The notes beneath the pieces were generated by a model. That model saw only the letters and a program-made list of their open reading frames with translations. It searched no databases and was not told the DNA's origin. From assembly GCF_000013365.1 (NCBI RefSeq), contig NC_007778.1:4712001-4776000 (forward strand): DNA of 64,000 nt, in the 5' to 3' direction. The position numbers were made by a program, and so were the translations under genes. This document shows, in pieces, positions 1 to 7,461 of this stretch (its first letter is position 1; each line of letters starts with the position of its first letter). This stretch comes from Rhodopseudomonas palustris HaA2 (lineage in GTDB: Bacteria > Pseudomonadota > Alphaproteobacteria > Rhizobiales > Xanthobacteraceae).

Positions 1-93
1 GCCGTTGGCGATCACCAGCGTCACCACCGGCCCCGGCAGCAGCGCCAGCACGATGCAGGCGGAGACATAGGTGAGATACAGCTGCAGCGACAT
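1..93 (-). CDS. LysE/RhtB-family amino-acid exporter, N-terminal fragment
   Basis: Only the first 31 codons are in the window; the gene runs off the left edge. The reading starts at the ATG whose complement lies at 91-93. It gives a short polar start and then a hydrophobic first helix containing the motif LLPGPVVTLVIANG. A proline-glycine-proline bend early in the first helix is typical of LysE/RhtB translocators, inner-membrane exporters of amino acids or homoserine lactones. The substrate cannot be read from this piece. The 112 bases to the next gene show nothing recognisable. Confidence 0.7.
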   Translation of the reverse strand, partial: MSLQLYLTYVSACIVLALLPGPVVTLVIANG

Positions 94-205
94 CGGCCTT
101 CCCATTCGCGATCAAAGGTCGCGAATGATAGCAGCCGCGCGGCGGCGGCGCGAGCCGGTCGGGCATCATCCCGCCGGCGCGCGACACGCCGAGCGACCGG
201 CGGCG

Positions 206-1054
206 TCAGCCGTGCGCCGCGGTCCGCGGCAGCGCCATCACGTTGTCGGCGGCCGCCTCGGGCATCGCTTCCGGCAGCTCGGCGGCGACCGGGGCCACGA
301 TCTTCCGATACAGGTGCCAGGTGGTGTGGCCGAGGATCGGCAGCGTCACGATCAGGCCGAGGAAATACGGCAGCGCCGAGATCGCTAGCAGCAGCACGAT
401 GGTGGCGGCCCAGGCGATCATCGGCCCCGGGCTCATCACCACGGCGCGGACGCTGGTCAGCATCGCGGTGACGAAATCGACGTCGCGGTCGAGCAGCAGC
501 GGAAACGACACCACGGTGAGCGAGAACAGCACCAGCGCCAGCGCCGCGCCGACGCAATTACCGACCGCGAGGAACACCAGCCCCTCATTGGTCGTCAACA
601 CCACCGAGATGAACTCCTGCAGGCTGCCGAACGAGGCGCTGACGCCGAGGAACAGCGCGATCAGCAGCCGGACCTGGTACATCCAGATCACGAACAGGAA
701 CAGCGTGACGAACGCCATCCAGCCGAGCTCGCCGCGACTGCGGATCAGCCCGACGATCTGCATCGGCGACGGCCGCTTGCCCGCCTCGCGCTGGCGGCTG
801 ACCTCGTACAGGCCGAGCGCCACGAACGGCCCGATCAGCGCGAAGCCGGCGGCGAGCGGATAGGCCAGATACACCATGTGCAGTGCGGTGAGACACAGCA
901 GGATCAGCACGCCGCCGGCGGCGTAGAACGCGCCGAAGGCGAGGCCGATCAGCGGCGCCGCCTGGAAATCGCGCAGGCCCTGGCCGAACGCATCCGCGAT
1001 GTCGGCGAACGTCACGCGCCGCACGACGGGATCAACCTTACCGGAGATCGACAT
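206..1054 (-). CDS. DUF2189 family integral membrane protein
   Basis: This 282-residue protein begins with a short cytoplasmic segment and then has about six hydrophobic helices between residues 35 and 260, for example around GLAFGAFYAAGGVLILL. Length, helix pattern and the start (VRRVTFADIADAFGQGLRDF) fit the DUF2189 family of alphaproteobacterial inner-membrane proteins, whose function is unknown. A strong ribosome site, GGGAGGAG, sits just upstream of the ATG. The C-terminal 30 residues are Ala/Pro/Glu-rich and probably disordered. Next to a possible LysE exporter on the same strand, but with no sign of a shared operon. Family call is good; role is not known. Confidence 0.75.
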   Translation of the reverse strand: MSISGKVDPVVRRVTFADIADAFGQGLRDFQAAPLIGLAFGAFYAAGGVLILLCLTALHMVYLAYPLAAGFALIGPFVALGLYEVSRQREAGKRPSPMQIVGLIRSRGELGWMAFVTLFLFVIWMYQVRLLIALFLGVSASFGSLQEFISVVLTTNEGLVFLAVGNCVGAALALVLFSLTVVSFPLLLDRDVDFVTAMLTSVRAVVMSPGPMIAWAATIVLLLAISALPYFLGLIVTLPILGHTTWHLYRKIVAPVAAELPEAMPEAAADNVMALPRTAAHG

Positions 1055-1577
1055 GGTCGCTCCTCCCTGGTCAACGGTTGGGATGTTCGTTGTTGTTAGT
1101 TGCAGGGATTAGGCGCGCAGTCGCGGCCTCCGTCAATGATGATCATGCATGGAACCGATCACGCCTGCGCGCAACGCAGCCGCGTGGCGCCTTCGTCGCG
1201 TCGCAACATAATCGAGGTGCAATGCAGCGATTACTTCGGCGTCGGCCCTCGGCGCGTTCGCCATATCGGAACGGCGGTCGCCAACTCTTCGGCCCGGCAA
1301 TGGCGGTGATCGACCAGATGGTCCAGACCCAGGCGGGCGCGCTGCGCGCCATATCGACGTGGCCATGACGCTGGCGCCGATCGCCGCGGCGATGGCGCCA
1401 CTGACGCCGTCACTGCGCACGGTCGACCGCAGCGCCAAGCCTGTGACGGGGCATCGAGGGCGCAAGCAGGCGCCCGGCATTCAACTCCACGCGGCACTCG
1501 AAGGGCAAGGCGGGGAAACCTGTTGATGCTGTGTAAGAAGGCCGATAGCATTCCTTGGTAATAGCGCGAACTTGGAC
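1055..1577. other. 523-base gap with no recognisable gene
   Basis: The stretch lies between divergent genes. The short open frames in it (for instance around 1100-1370 on both strands) have no ribosome site, no family resemblance and unconvincing codon use. The last 80 bases before the next gene are more AT-rich and probably hold its promoter, but no clear -35/-10 pair or Shine-Dalgarno is visible. No tRNA-like or palindromic structure was seen. Confidence 0.5.
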
Positions 1578-3038
1578 ATGCCCGACTTCAACTCCTTGAT
1601 CCAAAAATATCTCTCAGGCATCGACGCGTCAAAGGCTGGCGAACGGGCAATCGCCTATGAGCAGGTTCGCTCGGCGTTGGACGCAGCGTTCAAGGACGAC
1701 CCCGGACACCCGGATCATCTCGGCTATCTGTACGACCTCGATCAAGCCATTGCTGCCGCGGAGGCGCGATATCGGACGCACCGCACGAAACTCGACGACC
1801 TTCTCGACCCGGTCCGCCAACTCTCGACGAGAGCGAAGCTGAAATTCGGAGCGATCGCCGGCATAATATCGTTGGCTTCCGATTTCATCAAACCCATCAT
1901 CGAGCTCACGCTGCCCATTCTCCTCGGCTCCGCCGTGGCAGGGTTGGTCCTCTTCGCCGGCTCGCGACTCTTTCAAGGCTCGCGCGCCCTGCTGCAGAGC
2001 GGAGCATTCTTGTGCAGCGTACTATTTGTTTTCAGTTTCGGCCTGTGGGGAATGCAGCATTTCATCAAGGGGGCCGACGCACAGGGCGTCGTCGCCGAGA
2101 TCGTCCCCGGGGCATCGCAAATTCAGAATGCCTTGCTGGCGCGGCTTTCCCGGATCGAAAGCAATACGCGAGACACCGCGGAAGGCGTCGACAAGCTGAA
2201 CAAGGGCGTCGCCACTCTCAAGCGTGAAACCAGCGCAGACCCGCGCAAGGAACTGCAGAACCTCGGCAAGAATTTCAACGAGCAAGACTTCCTGCAAACA
2301 ATGGCGATGTGCGACATTCGCGCGGTGCGACTGTACAAACAGGCCGAAATGCCGGTGCCGCGTTACAAGGCACTGGAAGTGCTGGTGTTGCCCGAGAATG
2401 TCGCCTGCCTGGACATATACAAGGCGGATTTCGTCGCGATCGGGCCGGATATCTGCTTCACCTCCGACTACTACTACTCCTTCCGCAGCATGATGCGGCC
2501 GGTCGATTGGCTTCAAAGCGGATTCAAGATACCCGAGCGCAAGAAGTTCATCGAGGGAGTCTGCGGTGAAGCGCGACTTCGCGAAGCTTATCCCGAACTG
2601 TACGGGGGAAAATCCCGCACCGTCTCGAGCCTGGAGACGGACATTCGCCGCGCGGGTCCACTCGTCCTCGACGAAGAACAAGCCGATGCCGCACGAGAGC
2701 GCATCAACCAGCTTTTCGATAGAGCTCCGCCCGCCACCCGGCCTACTCCAGCCGCTCTTTCGTCCGAGGAAGTTCGTCGCCAGATCATCGGAAAGAAGAT
2801 CAATCACGCCAACAAGACGGACATCGTGTACCGACCCGACGGTTCGTTCGAGGGCCGCAACGACCGAGGGCAGCAAACCGGAACGTATCAGCTGATGGCC
2901 GATGGCCGGCTTTGCATGACCACGACGTCCGGCGCCAGGGCCTGCTACCAATATTATCGAGAAGAACAGATTCTCAAGGTTCGGCGCAACGACGGCGACA
3001 GCGACAGGGTGATCGGATTGGTGTCCGTCCGAAATTAA
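1578..3038 (+). CDS. unrecognised two-helix membrane protein with C-terminal beta-rich domain
   Basis: 486 residues from the ATG at 1578 (a TTG two codons earlier is possible). Residues 1-85 are soluble and helical. Two hydrophobic helices follow at about 106-130 and 139-162. Then comes a heptad-like stretch (about 180-215) and a soluble middle domain. The last 80 residues look like a small beta domain with a DGSFEGRNDRGQQTGTY-type strand pattern and two cysteines (DGRLC, GARAC), as in some alphaproteobacterial lipocalin-like modules. I do not recognise the whole protein. Codon use is less GC-rich than in the neighbours. It stands alone, divergent from the DUF2189 gene, and its stop overlaps the stop of the YqeY gene on the other strand by four bases. 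It may be acquired. Confidence 0.7.
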   Translation: MPDFNSLIQKYLSGIDASKAGERAIAYEQVRSALDAAFKDDPGHPDHLGYLYDLDQAIAAAEARYRTHRTKLDDLLDPVRQLSTRAKLKFGAIAGIISLASDFIKPIIELTLPILLGSAVAGLVLFAGSRLFQGSRALLQSGAFLCSVLFVFSFGLWGMQHFIKGADAQGVVAEIVPGASQIQNALLARLSRIESNTRDTAEGVDKLNKGVATLKRETSADPRKELQNLGKNFNEQDFLQTMAMCDIRAVRLYKQAEMPVPRYKALEVLVLPENVACLDIYKADFVAIGPDICFTSDYYYSFRSMMRPVDWLQSGFKIPERKKFIEGVCGEARLREAYPELYGGKSRTVSSLETDIRRAGPLVLDEEQADAARERINQLFDRAPPATRPTPAALSSEEVRRQIIGKKINHANKTDIVYRPDGSFEGRNDRGQQTGTYQLMADGRLCMTTTSGARACYQYYREEQILKVRRNDGDSDRVIGLVSVRN

Positions 3039-3490
3039 CCGGTCAGCGCCGCCTTCACCAGGCCGCTGGCCTTGCCGAAATCCATCTGGCCGGCATATTT
3101 TGCCTTCAGCGCGGCGATCACCTTGCCCATGTCCTTGATGCCGGCGGCGCCAGTCTCCGAAATCGTCGCGGCGATCGCGGCCTTGACGTCGTCCTCGGAC
3201 ATCTGCTGCGGCAGATAGGCCTGGATCACCGCGATCTCGGCGCGTTCCTGATCGGCGAGTTCGGCGCGGCCGCCCTTGTCGTAGAGCTCGACCGATTCCT
3301 GACGCTGCTTGATCATCTTCTGGAACACGCCGAGCAGATCACCGTCGCTGAGCGGCGGCTTGCCTTGCCCGCGCGCCTCGATGTCGGCGTTCTTGATGGT
3401 CGAATTCATCATCCGCAACGTCGAGAGCTTGCGTTCGTCCTTGGCCCGCATCGCGTCCTTGACGGCGTTGTTGATGTCGTCGCGCAGCAT
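3035..3490 (-). CDS. GatB/YqeY domain protein
   Basis: 151 residues, the usual full length for stand-alone YqeY proteins. The start MLRDDINNAVKDAMRAKD and the later stretch YLPQQMSEDDVKAAI with AALKAKYAGQMDFGKASG are family hallmarks. YqeY resembles the tail domain of the GatB amidotransferase subunit and is thought to bind tRNA; its exact role is unsettled. AGGAG lies just upstream of the ATG. Convergent with the unrecognised membrane protein, with overlapping stop codons. In related genomes yqeY sits beside dnaG/rpoD; that cannot be checked here. Confidence 0.9.
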   Translation of the reverse strand: MLRDDINNAVKDAMRAKDERKLSTLRMMNSTIKNADIEARGQGKPPLSDGDLLGVFQKMIKQRQESVELYDKGGRAELADQERAEIAVIQAYLPQQMSEDDVKAAIAATISETGAAGIKDMGKVIAALKAKYAGQMDFGKASGLVKAALTG

Positions 3491-3524
3491 GGTCGGCTCC
3501 TTGAGATGTCGTCCTCGACTTCAA

Positions 3525-3610
3525 CGTCATTGCGAGCGAAGCGAAGCAATCCAGGGGCGGCGTGCACCGCGCCCCTGGATTGCTTCGTCGCTGCGCTCCT
3601 CGCAATGACG
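3525..3610. repeat. palindromic element, family A, copy 1
   Basis: The left arm begins CGTCATTGCGAGCGAAGCG and the right arm ends CGCTCCTCGCAATGACG, so the two ends form a near-perfect inverted repeat around a short centre (stem of about 38 bases). The same sequence recurs at 29908 and 57462. It lies upstream of yqeY and downstream of the hydrolase gene, both on the minus strand. Confidence 0.9.
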
Positions 3611-3663
3611 AGGAAACGGCGTCTGTTGCGCCTGATGTAGGCGGTTCGGCCGGCCGAAACAAC

Positions 3664-4365
3664 TCAGTTCCGCAGCCAGCCGGCCAGCGCCGCCGCGGTC
3701 GCCTGCGGCTGCTCGATCTGCGGGAGGTGGCCGCAGTCCGGGATGATCTCCAGCTTGGCGCCGGCGATGCCCTCGGCCATCTCCTGCGACAGGCTGTTGG
3801 GAATGGTGTTGTCGGTGTCGCCGGAGATCACCAGCGTCGGGCAGCGGATGGTCGCCAACGTCGGCCGGGAGTCGGCGCGGGCGATGATCGCGCGCTGCTG
3901 GCGGACGAAGCCGTCTGCACCGACATCGTCGCCCATGTCGTGGATGACGCGCTGCAGCCTGGCGTCTTCACAGCGCGACGGATGCACGAAGCCAGGATAA
4001 AGGACGTCGAGCACCGCATGAAGCTGGCCGGCTTCGGCCTGCGCGATCTGCCGGGTGCGGCGCTCCTTGGCCTCGTCGCTGTCCGGACGCGCCTGGGTAT
4101 TGATCAGCGCCAGCCTCGCCACCCGCTCGGGCGCCTGGCGCAGGATCTCGAAGGCGATGTAGCCGCCCATCGAATGTCCGGCGAGCGCGAAGCGCGGCGG
4201 AGCTTCGGCCAGAATTCGCCCGGCGATCGCCGCCATGCTGTCATCGCGAATGTGGTTGGCGACCGTCACCGGGCCGAATGTCCACAGCGACGGCAGCACC
4301 GGGGCGTAGATCCGCGGCGAGCCGCCCAGCCCCGGGATCAACAGGATCGGCAACGAAGTGTCCAT
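3664..4365 (-). CDS. alpha/beta-fold hydrolase
   Basis: 233 residues. The nucleophile elbow GHSMG puts the serine at 65, and the remaining triad members are likely Asp183 (in SGDTDNTIP) and His213 (in CGHLPQIEQP). An N-terminal PGLGG gives the oxyanion loop. The fold and triad are clear, but the substrate is not; it could be an esterase or a C-C bond hydrolase of the MhpC/MenH type. There is no signal peptide, so it should be cytoplasmic. GGGAGG precedes the ATG. Divergent from carA with a 149-base gap. Confidence 0.88.
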   Translation of the reverse strand: MDTSLPILLIPGLGGSPRIYAPVLPSLWTFGPVTVANHIRDDSMAAIAGRILAEAPPRFALAGHSMGGYIAFEILRQAPERVARLALINTQARPDSDEAKERRTRQIAQAEAGQLHAVLDVLYPGFVHPSRCEDARLQRVIHDMGDDVGADGFVRQQRAIIARADSRPTLATIRCPTLVISGDTDNTIPNSLSQEMAEGIAGAKLEIIPDCGHLPQIEQPQATAAALAGWLRN

Positions 4366-4477
4366 GAAACCTCCCTCGGCGCACGAATCCGTCCCGCGCG
4401 CCCGGGCGGGAGCCTAGACAGGGCAACATCCCTGTCAAATCTCGTCGAAAACCGAACGAAATGCCCTTCCCGGCGCT

Positions 4478-4506
4478 TTGACGTCAGCAAAGCCTCGGAC
4501 TATGTA
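4478..4506 (+). promoter_or_regulatory. candidate sigma-70 promoter of carA
   Basis: TTGACG at 4478-4483 and TATGTA at 4501-4506 are 17 bases apart. A start site about seven bases after the -10 falls at 4513, two bases before the carA ATG, so the transcript could be nearly leaderless. Pattern match only. Confidence 0.45.
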
Positions 4507-4514
4507 ATGCGCTC

Positions 4515-5708
4515 ATGACCAATTCAGCATCCAATCCCGCCTGGCCGGACCACAAACCGACCGCGCTGCTCGTGCTCGCCGATGGCACCGTGTTCGAGGG
4601 CTTCGGCCTCGGCGCGGAGGGCCACGCCGTCGGCGAGGTCTGCTTCAACACCGCGATGACCGGCTATGAGGAGATCCTCACCGACCCGTCCTATGCCGGC
4701 CAGCTCATCACCTTCACCTTCCCGCATATCGGCAATGTCGGCACCAACGACGAGGATATCGAGACGGTGAACATGGCGGCGACGCCGGGCGCGCGCGGCG
4801 TGATCCTGCGCGACGCCATCACCGACCCGTCGAACTATCGCTCGTCGCGGCATCTCGACGGCTGGCTGAAAGCGCGCGGCATCATCGGCCTGTCGGGCAT
4901 CGACACCCGCGCCCTGACCGCGCTGATCCGCGACAAGGGCATGCCGAATGCGGTGATCGCCCATGCGCCGGACGGCAAGTTCGACTTGCACGCGCTGAAG
5001 GAAGAAGCCCGCGAATGGCCCGGCCTCGAAGGCATGGACCTGGTGCCGATGGTGACCTCGGCGCAGCGCTTCAGCTGGGACGAGACGCCGTGGGCCTGGG
5101 GCGAAGGCTTCGGCCGGCAGGACAATCCGGAATTCCACGTCGTGGCGATCGACTACGGCGTCAAGCGCAACATCCTGCGGCTGCTCGCCGGCGAAGGCTG
5201 CAAGGTCACGGTGGTGCCGGCGACCACCTCGGCCGACGACATCCTGGCGCTGAAGCCGGACGGCGTGTTCCTGTCGAACGGCCCGGGCGACCCGGCGGCA
5301 ACCGGCAAATACGCGGTGCCGGTGATCCAGCAGGTGATCAGTTCCGGCGTGCCGACCTTCGGCATTTGTCTCGGCCACCAGATGCTCGGCCTCGCGCTCG
5401 GCGGCAAGACCGTGAAGATGCATCAGGGCCACCACGGCGCCAATCATCCGGTCAAGGATCTCACCACCGGCAAGGTCGAGATCACCTCGATGAACCACGG
5501 CTTCGCGGTCGACAAGACCACGCTGCCGGCCAATGTGCAGCAGACCCACGTGTCGCTGTTCGACGACAGCAATTGCGGCATCGCGCTGTCCGACCGGCCG
5601 GTGTTCTCGGTGCAGTACCACCCGGAAGCCTCGCCGGGCCCGCGCGACTCGCATTATCTGTTCCGCCGGTTCTCGGACCTGATGCGGGCGAAGAAGAGCG
5701 CGGCGTAA
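4515..5708 (+). CDS. carA: carbamoyl-phosphate synthase small (glutaminase) subunit
   Basis: 397 residues, full length. The N-terminal half carries the CPSase small-chain domain ([17 protein letters not shown]). The C-terminal half is a class I glutamine amidotransferase with the triad Cys285 (FGICLGHQ), His369 and Glu371 ([10 protein letters not shown]). It hydrolyses glutamine and passes ammonia through a tunnel to CarB, which makes carbamoyl phosphate for arginine and pyrimidine synthesis. carB is not in the window; the downstream genes point the other way, so carA is a single-gene unit here, as in many relatives. No Shine-Dalgarno precedes the ATG. The run TDHKP-like leader before ALLVLADGT supports this start rather than a later one. 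Confidence 0.97.
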   Translation: MTNSASNPAWPDHKPTALLVLADGTVFEGFGLGAEGHAVGEVCFNTAMTGYEEILTDPSYAGQLITFTFPHIGNVGTNDEDIETVNMAATPGARGVILRDAITDPSNYRSSRHLDGWLKARGIIGLSGIDTRALTALIRDKGMPNAVIAHAPDGKFDLHALKEEAREWPGLEGMDLVPMVTSAQRFSWDETPWAWGEGFGRQDNPEFHVVAIDYGVKRNILRLLAGEGCKVTVVPATTSADDILALKPDGVFLSNGPGDPAATGKYAVPVIQQVISSGVPTFGICLGHQMLGLALGGKTVKMHQGHHGANHPVKDLTTGKVEITSMNHGFAVDKTTLPANVQQTHVSLFDDSNCGIALSDRPVFSVQYHPEASPGPRDSHYLFRRFSDLMRAKKSAA

Positions 5709-5745
5709 GACGGTTCCTGGGCTGATGGGCTAGCGCCTACAGCGT

Positions 5746-5862
5746 CGTCATCCTGAGGTGCGCGCCCTTGCGCGCCTCGAAGGATGCGGAGGCAGGAATT
5801 GCCGCGCGCGTGTTTCGCGGCCCATCCTTCGAGGCTCGCTGCGCTCGCACCTCAGGATGACG
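5746..5862. repeat. palindromic element, family B, copy 1
   Basis: Left end CGTCATCCTGAGGTGC and right end GCACCTCAGGATGACG are exact inverted copies; inner arms built around CCTCGAAGGATG / CATCCTTCGAGG also pair. It fills the gap between the convergent carA and GST genes. Other copies: 19312, 35184, 37235, 37824. Confidence 0.92.
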
Positions 5863-5927
5863 TGGTGCTGGCTCAACGGCCGCTTGTGCCACTGCGGCGC
5901 CGGCTATGCGGCGTCACCGTCCGATGC

Positions 5928-6623
5928 TCACACCGGATAGCCACCCGAGTTTCGCGCCATGCCGCCAAAGGCGTCGAGCAGTTTCCCGCGCCAGGCGTGG
6001 ACCGGATCGTCGGGCTTCAGCAGCGCGAAGTCACTGACGGCGCGGGCCCATTGGAAGCCGCCGAACGCGATGTAATCCGCGTAGTTCGGCGCCGCGCCGC
6101 CGAGGAAGGGCTGCGCCTTCAAAGTCAGTCGCAGCGGGTCGAGCGACTTGCGGAAACCTTCGACCGCGCTGTCGCGCGTGCTCGCGACCTCCTCCAGCGT
6201 CCTGCCGAAGCGCGCCTCGCGGCTCTTGCGGAAATACGCGGTGTCGTCGGGCCCCAGCAGCTTGACGATATCGGCGACGATCAGCGGCGCCAGGCCGGCG
6301 ACCAGGGTGACGTCGCCCCAGGCGTTGATCATCCGCGCCATCGCCCGGCCGCCGTCGCCGCCGAACAACGACGGCCGGTCGGGATAGGCGTCTTCGAGAT
6401 AGGTCGCGATCGCCCAGGAGTCGCACACGGCCGTGTCGCCGTCGAGCAGCACCGGCACCTTCTCGGAACTATACGGCGTGATCGCCGATTTCTCGGTGAA
6501 GCGCCATGGAATGGTCTCGGCGGCGAGCCCCTTGTGCGCCAGCGCCATCCGGATCCGCCAGCAGAACGGCGAAAACGGCCGCGCCGCGTCGGTGCCGACC
6601 AGTTCGAAGAGTTTGAGGGTCAT
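5928..6623 (-). CDS. glutathione S-transferase family protein
   Basis: 231 residues. A thioredoxin-like N-terminal domain (about 1-80, with SPFCWRIRMALAHKGL and the cis-proline KVPVLLDG and the glutathione-binding DSWAIATYLED) is followed by an all-helical domain. The SPFCW arrangement resembles etherase/LigE-like and related bacterial GSTs, which attach glutathione to, or cleave, aromatic or halogenated compounds. The substrate is unknown. Its ATG lies one base after the stop of the upstream GST gene, so the two are almost certainly cotranscribed and translationally coupled. Confidence 0.88.
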   Translation of the reverse strand: MTLKLFELVGTDAARPFSPFCWRIRMALAHKGLAAETIPWRFTEKSAITPYSSEKVPVLLDGDTAVCDSWAIATYLEDAYPDRPSLFGGDGGRAMARMINAWGDVTLVAGLAPLIVADIVKLLGPDDTAYFRKSREARFGRTLEEVASTRDSAVEGFRKSLDPLRLTLKAQPFLGGAAPNYADYIAFGGFQWARAVSDFALLKPDDPVHAWRGKLLDAFGGMARNSGGYPV

Positions 6624-6624
6624 A

Positions 6625-7332
6625 TTACTTCACCACCGCCGCGGTCTGGCCGAACAGCAGTTTCTTCTCTTCCTCGGTGCGGATCGTCGGCTGGCCGAAA
6701 TCGGGGTTGATCTCCTTGGCCTTGGCGTAGGCGCGCACCGTGGCCGGGCGCGCGGCGATCGCCTCCAGCCAGCGCTTCAGATGCGGGAAGTCGTCGATAT
6801 TCTGGCTCTGGTTCTTGTGCGGCACGATCCACGGATAGCTCGCCATATCCGCAATCGAATACTCGCCGGCGAGGAAGTCGCGGTCGGCGAGGCGCTTGTT
6901 GAGCACGCCGTAGAGCCGGTTGGTCTCGTTGACGTAGCGGTTGATGGCGTAGGGGATTTTCTCGGGCGCGTAGTTGTTGAAATGGTGGTTCTGCCCGGCC
7001 ATCGGCCCGAGCCCGCCCATCTGCCAGAACAGCCATTGCAGCGCGTCGTTGCGGGCGTACAGATCCTTTGAGAGAAACTGCCCGGTCTTGTCGGCGAGAT
7101 ACAGCAGGATCGCACCGGATTCGAACACCGACAGCGGCGTGCCGCCGCCGGCCGGCTGATGATCGACGATCGCCGGCATCCGGTTGTTCGGCGCGATCGC
7201 GAGGAAGTCCGGCTTGAACTGATCGCCCTTGCCGATATTCACCGGGACGATGCCGTACGGCAGCCCCGCTTCTTCCAGGAACATCGTGATCTTGTGGCCG
7301 TTCGGCGTGGTCCAGTAATACAGATCGATCAT
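6625..7332 (-). CDS. GST-like disulfide-bond oxidoreductase (YfcG/Ure2p type)
   Basis: 235 residues. The start with TPNGHKI matches the TPNG-x-K signature of YfcG/Ure2p-like (nu-class) GSTs, which use glutathione to reduce disulfides rather than conjugate xenobiotics. NNRMPAIVD (cis-Pro) and FESGAILLYLAD (glutathione site) follow, then the helical C-terminal domain. First gene of a two-gene GST operon on the minus strand. Exact substrate not deducible. Confidence 0.9.
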   Translation of the reverse strand: MIDLYYWTTPNGHKITMFLEEAGLPYGIVPVNIGKGDQFKPDFLAIAPNNRMPAIVDHQPAGGGTPLSVFESGAILLYLADKTGQFLSKDLYARNDALQWLFWQMGGLGPMAGQNHHFNNYAPEKIPYAINRYVNETNRLYGVLNKRLADRDFLAGEYSIADMASYPWIVPHKNQSQNIDDFPHLKRWLEAIAARPATVRAYAKAKEINPDFGQPTIRTEEEKKLLFGQTAAVVK

Positions 7333-7461
7333 CGGCGTTTCCCGCGGGCTGATGCGGCATCCAAACTGGATGCGAATGCATGGACTTTGGCCAACTGCCG
7401 GCCAAAGTCAATATCTGCGGCGCCGGCGCGCCCGCGGAAACGCCGACGGCACCGGCTCGGG

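Noticed and set aside
4524-5654. 376-codon open frame on the minus strand inside carA
   Set aside because: It is antisense to a complete, motif-rich carA. Such long antisense frames arise from high GC3. No ribosome site or family sequence.
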